DNA of 64,000 bases from positions 124,001 through 188,000 of the forward strand of contig JAACJO010000035.1 of NCBI GenBank assembly GCA_013368445.1, in the 5' to 3' direction. A program made the position numbers and the translations under genes. The notes beneath the pieces are model-generated. The model was given only the letters and a program-made list of their open reading frames with translations. It did not search any database and was not told the DNA's origin. This DNA comes from Leucocoprinus leucothites. Its lineage: Eukaryota; Basidiomycota; Agaricomycetes; Agaricales; Agaricaceae. Positions 20,248 to 31,291 of the stretch are shown piece by piece. How positions within the stretch are numbered: position 1 is the stretch's first letter; every line of letters starts with the position of its first letter.

Positions 20248-21936
20248 TTGCAGGATAATCTTGCCCCTTCTGCCTGCATTGCATCTGCTCCCATAGCAGC
20301 TCCTACATCATCACCTGCTCCTAGCCCGACAGCTGACACTCCTCCTCTGAATTCACCATCCTCTGGGACTTCTATGTCTACTCCTGGTATTGCAACAGCT
20401 CCTCATGTTTCTATCATCAATGCTGCTGCATACATTTGTGCTCCATGCCTTCCTGGTTCAGTAAATTTCTGCCTCAACCTCAGCTTGCCATCCACTTCCA
20501 CCAATTCAGCTCAGGTTTCTGACAAGTCAATTGACCTTTCTAAAGTGCTTGATGAATATCATGAATTCACCGATGTGTTCAGCAAAGCTTGTGCCAATAG
20601 CCTTGTGCTGCATTGCCCTTACAATCTCAAAATCAATATTGAAGAGGGTGCTCAACCTCCCATTGGCACTATCTATTCATTATCTCCATCTGAGCTTGAG
20701 TTGCTCCATGAATTCATTGACGAACACCTATCTATTGGATTTATCCACCCCACTTCCTCGCCTCACAGTGCACCTGTTCTCTTCGTTTGGAAGAAAGACA
20801 GTTCATTACAACTTTGTGTCAATTTCCATGGCCTTAATCGCATCATCAAGAAGGATCACTACCCACTTCTGCTCATTTCTGACCTACTCAACTCTCCTTG
20901 CAAAACCTGCATCTACACCAAAATAGGCCTTTAACATGCTTATCACCTTATTTGGATCGCTGAAGGAGATGAATGGAAAACAGCTTTCAGGACCTGCTAT
21001 AGATCCTTTGAATAGCTGGTTATGCCTTTCAGACTCACCAATGCATCTGCAGCCTTCCAGCAGTTCATGAACAATATCTTTTCTGACCTCCTTGACATAT
21101 GTGTCACAGTTTATCTTGATGATATCCTCATCTACTCTGATGACCTTGACACACACAAGAAACATGTTCAAGATGTCCTCAAGCAGCTCTGCAAGCATGG
21201 CCTATATGCTAAAGCAGAGAAATCTGAGTTCCATTCTGATTCTGTCAAATACCTCAGGTACATTCTCTCACCAGCCAGTCTCAAAATGTCGGAAGACAAG
21301 ATCAAAATCATCCAGGAGTGGCCTGAACCAAAGAAAGTCAAAGACATACAGTCTTTTCTTGGTTTTGCCAATTTCTACTGATGCTTCATTTACAACTATT
21401 CTGATATCACCATCCCACTTATGCACCTCACCCAAAAAGTGTCTAGATGGAACTTTGATGAACAGTGTTGTGAAGCCTTTAACTCCCTTAAAGAAGTGTT
21501 CACTACTGCTCCTATCCTCACTCACTGGATACCCAATGCCCAGATCATCATTGAGACTGATGCTTCCGATTATGCACTTGCTGCCATCCTTTCCATTGTC
21601 ATGGATGAAAACAAAGTTCACCCAATTGTGTTCCACTCCCACACCTTCAACACTGCCGAGTTAAACTATGACACTCACAACAAAGAGCTTCTTGCTATCT
21701 TCGAGGCTTTGTGCACCTGGCAGCATTACCTTGAAGGAGCCTCACTTTCTATTGACCTTGTTACCAATCACAAGAACCTGGAATACTTCTGCACTATGAA
21801 GATCCTAACTCATCAACAGGCTTGTTGGTCTGAGTTCATATCACAGTTCAATCTTATTATCTGTTTCCAACCTGGCTGACTTGGAACCAAGCCTGATGCT
21901 CTCACTAGATGATGGGACATCTACCCTAAAGGGGGG
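20248..21936 (+). pseudogene. K1 reverse transcriptase and RNase H
   Basis: Copies genomic RNA into DNA. The linker ends in YHEFTDVFSK. RT follows with PYNLKINIEEGAQPP, LCVNFHGLNRIIKKDHYP, a stop after TKIGL, then [27 protein letters not shown] and the catalytic [10 protein letters not shown]. The RNase H core is IETDASDYALAAILS with ELLAIFEA and DLVTNHKNLEYF, and it ends at KPDALTR. Stops at about 20933, 21015, 21381, 21880 and 21911 are TGA or TAG where homologues have Arg, Trp or Gln. Confidence 0.9.
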
Positions 21937-23514
21937 AATAATGGCTATGCTTTGGTCAATCCTCATAATTTCCATCCAGTATTTTCACATGAACAGTTAT
22001 CGGCTTCAGTTCAAGCTACTTATTTTTCAACTCCTTCCCTTTCCACTGCCACCATACTAGATCTCAAGAAACTTCATTCAGATATCCTTACTTCACTTCC
22101 TCAAGACCTGATCGCATCTGCTTATATCACTCATCCTAAAGGCCACTGGTCAGTCCATTCCACTGGCTTTCTTCGGCTTGACAACAGGATCTACATACCT
22201 GACATCAACAACCTTCAACTCAGAGTTCTACAATACAAACACAATTATGTCCTTTCTAGCCATTTTGGTCAGAATAAGACCCTTGAACTCATCCAATGCA
22301 AGTACACCTGGCCTGACATCTGATCTCAGGTCAAGGCTTTCTGTAAATCCTGTGTTACCTGTATGTGATCCAAGTCTCAACACCATAAGCCATATGATAA
22401 CCTCAAGCAACTCCCCATTCCTGAATGCCCTTAGAATTCAATTTCAATGGACTTCATCGAGAAACTCCCTTCCTCCTCTGGCTTTGACACCATCCTCATT
22501 ATCATCGACCAACTCTCAAAACAGGCTGTATTCATTCTGACTCATGACACTATCACTTCCGCAGAACTGGCACGGTTATTCGTCATTCACATATTCTCTA
22601 AGCACGGTGTTCCTTCTCATGTCACTTCCAATCGCAGTTCAGAGTTTGTCTCACACTTCTTCCATTCCCTTGGCACAGCTCTGGACATGCACCTTCACTT
22701 CACATCCAGAAGGTGACAGACAGACAGAATGAACTAACCAAATGCTAGAGCAGTACCTCTTCATTTACTGCAACTATCAGTAGGACAACTGGTCCGACCT
22801 CCTCCCACTTGCAGAATTTGCATACAACAACATGCCCAGTGCTACCACCGGAATTTCACCCTTCTTCACCAACAAGGGTTATCACCCTAACATTACAGTC
22901 CATCCTGAACACAATATTGCATTGGCTTGCGCATGCGACTTCACAGTCGACCTCAATGAATTACAGATGACTCTCAAGGCTGAGATAGCCACTGCTCAAG
23001 AATGCTACCAACAATCTGTTGATGCATGTCAGTTACCAGTCCTGGAGTTCAAAGTCAGCCAGAAAGTTTTTGTGAAAGCTCAATTTTTCCATACTACCTG
23101 TCCATCCAAGAAACTCTCTGAAAAATATCTTGGTCCATACAAAATGATTGCTCAACCTGGCTCTCACTTGTTCACCCTTTGCCTTCCAGATTCCATGCAT
23201 GCTGTTCATCCAGGCTTCCACATTTCCATGCTTGAGCTGACCACACCCAATCCATTTTCCAATTGCACAGAACCAGCTCCTGCTCCCATTGTCATTGACA
23301 GTGAACTGGAGTATGAGATCACCCACATTGTAGACTTGAAGATCAATTGATGTTGCACATGCAAACTTCTTTACAAGGTCATCTGGTTGGGATATGAAGA
23401 TGCTGACAAAGAATCTTCATGGTTACCTGCTACCAAACTTACGCACATGACTGAACTTCTTTCTGACTTCCATTCTGCTTACCCTGACAAGCCTGGCCCA
23501 CTTCCTTTATCCTA
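21937..23514 (+). pseudogene. K1 integrase with C-terminal chromodomain
   Basis: Inserts the cDNA and may direct it to marked chromatin. HHCC zinc-finger remnants (HFGQNKTLELI, CKSCVTC) precede the catalytic core: SMDFIEKLPSSSGFDTILI, then TSNRSSEF where the expected TSD Asp reads Asn. The region of the catalytic Glu (HPEGDGQTER in J) is scrambled by a deletion and frameshift near 22713. A GPY-like segment follows (KYLGPYKMIAQPGSH). The end, CKLLYKVIWLGYEDADKESSWLP, is a chromodomain, with one stop before it. Confidence 0.88.
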
Positions 23515-23818
23515 GACTTCATCTTGGCTATGTACTTTCACCTTCCGTTTTGTGATACCAGCTCACTCATTTTCTTTTGGACTTAAACAATTTTTCATAC
23601 TTTATTACTTACTGTTTTGTTTTCACTTACAGCCAATAGCCTCATCTCCCTCTCATCCTTTTCCTTACTTCAGATTCCTCCTTACTCACACCTTGTCCCA
23701 AGAAAATAACATGCAAATTTCAATGAAGTCCCAAAAAGTACAAGATATACATGACACAATAAACAGACAGAAGTCATGATGAGCACACAAGCCAAGTGGA
23801 GGGATTGGAGGAAATGAC

Positions 23819-25070
23819 CTATTTACTACTGTTCTCACCCTCATCCTCTGCCTCACCTTCCTCCTCTCCAGCTTCCCCCTCATCCCCAGATCCAGCATCC
23901 AACTTCTCTGGCACGGTTTTCTTCTTAGCAGCCAATCTGGCATCCAACTCCACCCATGCCTTTTCATGTGCCTCATCACCCATCACCTTGTCATCCAGGA
24001 CAAGCTGGTTGTAGAACTCTTCAAAGTCCTTGGCCAGCCCATCCATGACCTTTGTCTGGGAGCAGATACTCAACAACACTGCCAAGTGCTGTGTGCCCAA
24101 CTCAGCTCGGATACCCTTCAACTCCTTCAGAATAGCCAATTGCATGGTGTGGGTCTTCCTCTGCTTGATGATGAGCTCATACATTTGTTCATGAGGCTGT
24201 TTGTCAGCCTCTGTTGGAACTGCACACTTCTGCTTTGAAGTATGACATAGCTCACACATATACTTGCCACTGTGAATGTTGTCAGTTGGTCAGCTGACCC
24301 AAGGAATTGGGAGTTACTCACACGTCATTTTGCTCAGTGTGGTTCTTACCTAGATGCAAGCACTACCCACACTTGTTTTTTCTACCCATCTTTATCTTCC
24401 CTCCCTTGGCGTCATAGTTTCCACATTTTCGGAGGGCAGCAGTCTTGTCTCTTCCATCTCTGGCCAAACCTGAGCTGGGTGTCCACAATGGATTGTTGTC
24501 TTGGTCATCCAGCTCTGTAAGTTGATACTTGGAGGGACCAGCAGCCACACTCCATTGAGTTAGCCTGGCCGTCTCAGCCAGCCCACTTGTCAGTTTTGCA
24601 CAAGGCTTTCAAACCCTGGTCCCCACCTTCGCATTTTCTGTTGTTTTCATTTTCTTTGCCAGACTCTCCACAATCTTGACTTTGACCTCTCTCTTCTTTC
24701 CCTTCCCTTTTTCCTTCTCCTGTCTTTCCTTCTCCTTCTTCTCAGCCTTAAGCTGAATCTGTTCCACAAGTTTGGCCTCTTCCTTCTATTTTTGTAGCTA
24801 CTCCTCTTCCTTGGCCTCTTTCCTCTTCCTCTCAGCTTCCTCTGCCTCTTTCTGTTTCTTCTCTGCCATCTTCCTGTGCAACTCTTCTTTTCTCTTCTGT
24901 AGTTCCTCTTCCTCATATTTCTTTTTCTTGGCCTCCTCAGCCTCTTGTTTCTTCCATTCTTCTTCTTTGGCTGCCTTCCAATTGTCCTCTTCTTCCAGTT
25001 TGTGCAACTCATTCTCCAAGATGCTATTGCTTGATGGGTTGGATCCATGGGTCATGGAGCTAGGCATCAT
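23819..25070 (-). pseudogene. Antisense accessory gene of K1: coiled-coil, Cys-rich protein with an intron
   Basis: Lies between pol and the 3' LTR on the opposite strand. From ATG at 25070 the product is a Lys/Glu-rich coiled coil (HKLEEEDNWKAAKEEEWKK), a basic linker, a conserved AAGPSKYQLTELDDQDN, a Cys-rich domain, a second helical part (LAILKELKGIRAELG) and an acidic tail. A 52-nt spliceosomal intron (24270-24321; GTGAGT, branch-like CTGAC, CACAG) lies in the antisense direction. Splicing it keeps the frame, giving EQNDV then GKYMCELCHTSKQKC. Four in-frame stops (TAG/TGA at Gln/Arg-type codons) inactivate this copy. K2 carries the same gene. Function unknown. DNA or RNA binding is a guess from the cysteines and coiled coil. 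Confidence 0.8.
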
Positions 25071-25199
25071 GGTAGTGTTAAGGGATTAAGTTGTGAGAAA
25101 GCTTAATTTTTTCCTCAGAGTGGAATTTATATGGAGTTTGAATTGGTTCCCATGATCAAGTCATGTGGTTTCGAGGGCTCAGCCCTAAGGGGGGAATAC

Positions 25200-25655
25200 T
25201 GTCATGAGCCAATCCTCAAGAACGGCTGATGGTTTGAACTTGGTATTATTTTCATGAACTCTTATCTGTTTTTGCATATTAGTTACTTCAGTTTTTATTG
25301 GTCTTTCACCTTCAGACTTATTCTGACATCTTCCATTTTATTAATTCATACCACCTTGTTGAAATTTTCTGACAACCATTTAATAGTAAATTTTATATCT
25401 TCTAGCCTTGTAAAATTTGCACTTAGTTTGATAATCAATTTAGCAATACACTACTTTCCTCTATTCTCTGTTCATCCTCTGCTCTCTTCTCTCATCTGAA
25501 ATCTGGGTCAAGTGTCAGTAGTCAGCGCAACACATAAGTTGAGGCCATGACCCACTCCTGTGTCTGATGACTGGCTCCTACCTCACCTCTGTCATATCTC
25601 TGTTTACCCAGTCTCCAATGTCGGCTCCCCACCTGTAGTGTTTGCACATTTAACA
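25200..25655 (+). repeat. K1 3' LTR, internally deleted
   Basis: 456 bp from TGTCATGAGCC to CACATTTAACA. Compared with the solo LTR at 7863 (559 bp) and the K2 LTR at 51139 (547 bp), it lacks about 110 bp between AAAATTTGCA and TTTGATAATC, including the TATA-like GTATATAAGTAG. A polypurine tract lies immediately upstream. The 5 bases after it are TCAAT, but no left partner is present because the 5' end of K1 is lost. Confidence 0.9.
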
Positions 25656-26806
25656 TCAATGAGTAAAGGTGCATGATCTGAGGGAAGTCTCAAGCTCGCA
25701 TCAATAATATGGGGGGTGGAATCATTAGCACAAAAAATGAGATTGATAACCAAATTGTCATAACGCTCAATAGGGGAAAAATGGGTGGGAGAAACTATAG
25801 TCAGCATGGACCTTGTAAGATTGAAACTATCCACTAACTCTGTTAGAGTTATAGTGGAATGAGGGAGATGGGAAATGAGGGGATCCCATTCTAGAGAATG
25901 ACAATTGAAGTCACCTCCCATATATACAACATTTGGGATGTCAATAAAGTTTGTTGAAAGAAAAGTAATCACTGATGACAACAAGTCAGAATATATGTTG
26001 AGGAAGTGAATATAGTTACCCTGATTGAAAAGTCCGAGTATTTGGATATTGTGATGATTAACCCAATCCTGTCAAAGGATAGGTCTCATGCAAAGGAGAT
26101 GCCTGTGAACATAAGTCAAAGTGTGGGGTTGGGAATTGTTGGACTTGGTAGGGCAAACCATACACAGCCACTCAGGATGAATAGGGGCACTTATGACATC
26201 ATTCCCTTCAGGGTTAGTCATAGAGGGTGCCTTGCGGATGTGATTCCATGGAGGTTCCTGTAGAAAAATAATGTCAAAGTCCAGCTTCTTGGACTCAAGG
26301 ACAGTATCAACAAGGGCATAGGAGCATCCCACATTTTGCAAATAGATACAAACAGAAGAGATAACATTGTTCTTACCAGACACATTTAAACAGCAACTCT
26401 GCCACTGGAGCAATTGGTATTGGTGCAAACAGCACATGCAGTGCATGACTCAGTGGCTTTGTTGGAGTGCTAGGTGCAATTGAACCTGTTTCTCCAGAAA
26501 GGACACTTAATGTCGTTAGCATGATGGTCACCTTTACAGTTGAGACACTTGAAGTTCTCAAGGTGGGAGCAGGGGACACCATCAGGAGTAGTATCACAAG
26601 GGGAGTTGGATTTGGGGTTGGCCTTGCAACACCAGGCCATGGAGTAATGGTTTTCAACACGATGAGGGCCACCACAAATTTGATAGTGAGTGCCAAGGGC
26701 ATGACACACATGAGTGGGGTGACCCCAACACCAGCAATTCCTACATTGCACCACACCAGGGTGCATACTGGTGGCATGGATAGTGCTGACTTGTTGGCCA
26801 AAGTTA
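25656..26806 (-). pseudogene. LINE L fragment: ORF1 knuckles and ORF2 endonuclease
   Basis: Minus-strand relative of LINE B. ORF1 end: CRNCWCWGHPTHVC and CLNCKGDHHANDIKCPFW (about 26765-26470). ORF2 start: MSGKNNVISSVCIY at about 26380, then FLQEPPWNH, GGDFNCHSLEWD and SDHAPLLID. A TGA after RMRPIL is at the same place as in LINE B. The 3' part is cut by the K1 LTR at 25655 and the 5' part by a Harbinger-like end at 26807. Confidence 0.85.
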
Positions 26807-27256
26807 GGCCCTGTTTGGTAACAAGAAACCAGCTGCTCATAAACCCTTATATAGTATACAGATTTTAATGACTGATGCATGGCTTGAGTTGCATGTGTGA
26901 CATTGTGTGATCACCACCTTCCAGTTCTTTCCCACCTGCCTTTGAGCCTCCTATGCAGCCATTTTCATGCTTCTATGGCTAAAAACAGCACTGATGACAC
27001 TTCTGAGAAGAAGTCCAATACTATATGGATATGGGAGGATATAGGAAAGCTCCTAGATAAGCTCCAAGAGAGGAAATCTGTGAGTGGTGATGGCATTTGT
27101 TTTAAAATGCCAACATATAATGAAGTTGCTGAGAAACTCAATCCCCTGACCAAGGGTAATTCCAAAACTGGGATGTCTTGCAATAATAAATTCAATGCAG
27201 TATGTTTCCACCTATTTTCCCATAGTAATAAATATCTCACTGATTATAGTACATAG
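26807..27256 (+). mobile_element. PIF/Harbinger-like terminus with Myb/SANT-like ORF
   Basis: The LINE L reading frame stops at TTA (26804-26806), followed by GGCCCTGTTTGGTAAC. TTA target sites and GGCCTGTTTGG-type ends are typical of PIF/Harbinger transposons. An ORF starting at 26975 (MAKNSTDDTSEKKSN) contains WIWEDIGKLLDKLQ, FKMPTYNEVAEKLNP and KTGMSCNNKFNAV. This is the pattern of a Myb/SANT-like DNA-binding domain, a companion protein in that superfamily. No transposase and no opposite inverted terminus are visible before Ty3/gypsy N begins near 27257, so it is a fragment. A GTATGT donor after NKFNAV may start an intron. Confidence 0.62.
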
Positions 27257-30200
27257 TCTCAAACCATTAAACAGAGTCACTATAGCCTATTCAGGATTAC
27301 TACCAGCTACAGAGAAACTTGTGATGCATTTTTCAGGAAGGGCCTGTAGTGGAATTCTCGATCTATATGTTGGATACAACAAGAGAGTACTAGCAGAGTC
27401 TTCTAGAGACTTGACAACATTCTAGACACCTTTTGGAGTGCTTAGATTGGTTACTTTACCTATGAGATGGACCAATTCAGTGCCAATCTTTCATGATGAT
27501 GTCACTTACATCCTTTGTGATGAGATTCCTGAATTCACTAGACCTTATATTGATGATGTACCAATCAGAGGGCCAGCAACTTGCTATGAGTTGGCTGATG
27601 ACACTCCAGAATTATTGAAGGAGAATACAGGGATAAGAAGTTTTGTTTGGGAGCATTTGAACACAGTCAATAGGATCTTACAAAGGATGAAATATGCAGG
27701 AGGGACATTTTCAGGACCAAAGACCACAATCTGTGCTGATCATATCACTATTGTGGGATTTAACTGTTCTTACCAAGGCAGACACCCAACTCCAGATACT
27801 ATAGGAAAGATACTATGTTGGGGGGACTGTGAGTCTCCTACTGATGTTAGAGCCTTCCTAGGGATGGCAGTTGTCTGTAGAAACCATATTCCGAACTTTG
27901 TATCCATAGCAGCTCCTCTCTATAACATCTGTAAGAAGGGAGTTACCTTTGAGTGGGGTCCCAAACAGTAAGAAGCACAAGGACAACTCAAGGAGTTGAT
28001 TGAGAAGTGCTTCCATGCAAGAAATCCTAAGTTCCATAGTGAGCAACCTATTGTCTTAGCAGTAGATACCTCCTGGTGAGCAGTGGGATACTATATCTAT
28101 CAATGCGATGAGATAGAACCCAAGAAAATTCACTATGTGAAGTTCAACTCACTATTGATGGATCCTAGACAGCAACATTACTCACAGCCCAGATGTGAGT
28201 TGTATGGACTAATGATAGCTCTACAAGAAGAGGCTTACTTACTGAGGGACTGTCAAAACATGATAGTCAAGACAGATGCCAAATACTTAGTGGGTATGCT
28301 CAATAATCCAGAAAATATGCGAAATGCTACTATCAGTTACTAGGTTGAATATATACACATATATACACAATGGCTTCTTTTTTGATATAGTGCACAAGAG
28401 AGGCAAGACTTTTGGTCCGGATGGACTGTTACAATGAAGATAGTATCTAGGAGATCCTGTTGAGACCAAGCCTACTGAGGATTCTGAAGATGACCATGAA
28501 GAAATATATTGGACCAAAGATGATCCTGAGACTGAAGATCCATTGGATATCAAAAGTTTTGTCAAGGTTATTGATAGCAGAGGTGGCTATGTATAACTTG
28601 TACTTGATAGTGACCCCAGTTATGAGCTCGAGAGGGAGATAGCAAGAAGCGAGCTCATAATCAGACAAACCTTAGCTAGGAATGCCATCAGTCCTCCACC
28701 TATACAAGTATTTCTAGAAGAAACTACAGCTATTGAAGCAGCTTCAGCTCACAAGGGAAGTGATTGTGACAAGGAAGGCATCAATGGTGAAGTACCATAT
28801 GATGATAGCAGACAATCTGAAGCAGCTAATTGTATGGATGAAAGAATGGACAAAATCAAGGGGCTCCTAGCAAGCAAGCAAAGAGGGCTTAGTTTAGAGA
28901 AAATGAGACCTGAACAAGCCAAGGTCTTGAGAGCAGTGTTGCATTTCTGGCTAGACAATTCAGATGGTCATCTATATAGGAAAAATACATGGGGTAGTTA
29001 TCCACAACTTTTCATCGAGAAAGATCAAAGAATGAGTATATTGAAAGCCTACCACAATGAGATGGGACATAGAGGAGTGTATGCTACTAGCAGGCTCATC
29101 CAGCAATGCTTCTGGTGGCCAGAAGTAGAAGAGGATGTCACCTGGTATGTCAAGACCTGCCATCTGTGCCAGGTAAGGCAAAAGAGGGCTCTCAAGATGC
29201 CACCAGTAGTGAAGGGAAGGTGGACTAGGTGAGTGCAGATGTGGTTGCAAGCACAACAGCATCTGTCTGTCGTTGGTTCTGACCCAAGTAGTTAGATTGA
29301 TTAATAATTGTTTTTAATGAGATTTTAATCGAAATGATAACTCAGCACTTGTGCGACAATGTGAGACGTTGCTGAGGAGTGAAACAATGATAAGGGCGGC
29401 CGGTTTGAGTGAGAACAATATTTAAGAAGCTCAAACTTTAGAGCTAAACTGGGTCAGAAAGATGGGGGTCAATTTCACTAAAGAAAATGGAGATACATCG
29501 CAGTATTTAAAGTTACTGTTCTATGACTATCTACAATGCTGCAGGTGACTATAGAGAGCAGGAAGGAGCAGTTTACGAGACGATTTGTCGAGATTTTGTA
29601 AGGGAAAGGGAATTCTAAGGAATATTAGTGGTGGAAAAGTAGGTGGAGAGAGAGGTCCATGTGGCCATTTAGACCTACACTATTACATTATGCAATGAGA
29701 CGAAACAATAGCGGTTGAGCCGGAGCATGAATGACGATTTTATTAGATTTTTAGAAGGAGAAAGAGAGGAGGAATGGAAAAGGGAATATAAAGCAAACAT
29801 TAAATATTCAGACTTCTGTCATTTGGATGACAGATCCTAACTCGGTTGCGTTGAAGCGGAGATGCTGAATGCAAAATATGCGTAGTGAGTAATAAAAGGA
29901 AAGTGTAGAATGGAGAGAGGAAAGGGGCATGTGGAATTGAAAGAGGAAAGGGGAAGGTTGAGGGAGATAGTGGCTGTAAGTGGCAGCTACTGAGTGTTGA
30001 ATCTGTAGGGTTGTCTTGATATAGTTGCCAGCTATATTTGACAATTGGTTTGTTGCTAGAGTAGTGGGATATTGGTTAGTAGATGAGGAGTTGTTGAAGA
30101 GGGAGGGGACTTAATCAGTAGTAGAGAGAGGACATGTGATGGTGGTGATATGACATCATGTGACATCCAATCTCTACAGTAGTGACACATACACCTTTGA

Positions 30201-31291
30201 TATTCCAAATCCTACATGCAGACACAGTACATATCTCTCCCCTGTCTAATGGGTGTAGCTACATTGTTCATGGATGATGTGGGCTCTCATCCTGGATGGA
30301 AGTGAGAGCTCTGAGACAAGAGACAGCCAGAACTATTGGTCAGTGGCTGTTCAAGGATGTCATTTGTAGATGGAGAAGTTTGGTCAACATTGTAACAGAC
30401 AATGGTGCCCCTTTTAAGAAAGCTGTAGCTTGGCTAGAAGAAAAGTATGGCATTAAAGGTGTTACTATTTCTCCCTATAATTCTCAAGTGAATGGTGCAG
30501 TCAAGAGACCATATTGGGACCATAGACAGATGCTATTCAAAGCTACAGGTGGAGATATCAAGAAGTGGTACTGGTTGCTGCATCATGTGATGTGGGCAGA
30601 CAGGATCACTATCAGGAAGGGGACTGGTTGCTCACCATATTTTATGGTAACAGGAGTACACCCTACCATCCCCCTTGACATAGTTGAAGCATTTTGGCTA
30701 GTTAAGTACCCAGAGAAGATGATATCAACAACAGAGTTGATAGGGCTTTGAGCACAGCCTCTTGCAAAGCATGTGGATCATGTCAAAGACATGCAAGCTA
30801 GAATCAGTAAAGAAAAGATGCAGAGAGCTTTAAGACTAGAAGTAGAATTAAAGCACAAAATTAAAGAGTTCAACCTGGCACCAGGAAGTCTGATATTAGT
30901 AAAGAACTCTGCCATCACAATGTCTGCAGACAGAAAGATGAAGCCTTGCTATCTAGGACCTATGATTGTCATTAGGAAGCTGAAAGGAGGGGCATTCATA
31001 CTAGCTGAGATGGATGGATCTGTATGGCAGAATAAGGTGGTGGCAGTCCAAGTCATTCCCTATCTCACAAGACAGAGGATTAAATATAACAAGCATGTCA
31101 AGAATTTGCTTGACACAATGACTGAGGATATCAACGTGGTTGTGGTCAACAACAGAGGCCTGATAGCATTGAACAGAAGCCTCTACATGGTGGATACTGT
31201 TCAGAATGCATTCAGAGGCTACTACAAGACTGAATTGACCAACATCACTAATACACGATTGAAGCATAGAGTCATAAAGCTCTTCTGTTAG
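27257..31291 (+). pseudogene. Ty3/gypsy family N pol: RT, RNase H, integrase
   Basis: A gypsy-type pol of a different lineage from K and J. RT: LKPLNRVTIAYSGLLP, DLYVGYNKRVLAESSRDLTTF, LRLVTLPMRWTNSVP and the catalytic PYIDDVPIRGP. RNase H: ILAVDTSW, ELYGLMIALQEE and IVKTDAKYLVGML. Integrase: GHRGVYATSRL, FWWPEVEEDV and CHLCQVRQ (zinc part), then, after a ~0.95-kb insert, NIVTDNGAPFKKA. The region normally holding the third catalytic residue reads NGAVKRPYWDHRQ, so the expected Glu appears as Lys. No chromodomain is seen. Stops at about 27423, 27969, 28077 and 30751. The gag half is missing on the left, where the Harbinger fragment begins. Confidence 0.85.
29232..30183. mobile_element. ~0.95-kb non-coding insert in N integrase
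   Basis: The integrase reading stops at KGRWTR (29231) and resumes in frame at about 30185 (FQILHADTVHI). The stretch between has no ORF of note. It is visibly richer in CG dinucleotides than its host (GGGCGGCCGG, GAGACG, TCGGTTGCGTTG), so it is probably younger. GTGA occurs at both edges (29229-29232, 30182-30185) but I could not settle TG...CA ends with a 5-bp duplication. A solo LTR is the likeliest identity. Confidence 0.5.

Larger units (their letters stand above)
19113..25655 (+). mobile_element. Ty3/gypsy chromovirus K1, 5'-truncated
   Basis: Plus-strand LTR retrotransposon lacking its 5' LTR and gag N-terminus. Order: gag with CCHC knuckle (19113-19774), protease (to 20241), RT and RNase H, integrase with chromodomain (to 23514), an antisense gene (25070-23819), the polypurine tract AAGGGGGGAATAC just before 25200, and the 3' LTR (25200-25655). 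Numerous in-frame TGA and TAG codons show that it is inactive. The order PR-RT-RH-IN-chromodomain defines a chromovirus. Confidence 0.92.

Noticed and set aside
24772..25089. Plus-strand Ser/Phe-rich frame within K1.
   Set aside because: It is the complement of the Lys/Glu coiled-coil of the antisense gene, which has a start, an intron and a homologous copy. The plus frame has none.
29231..30181. The insert in N integrase as a simple intron.
   Set aside because: Although edges read GTGAGT and CTACAG, joining them puts the downstream integrase in the wrong frame, and the length is far from the ~50-60 nt introns seen elsewhere.
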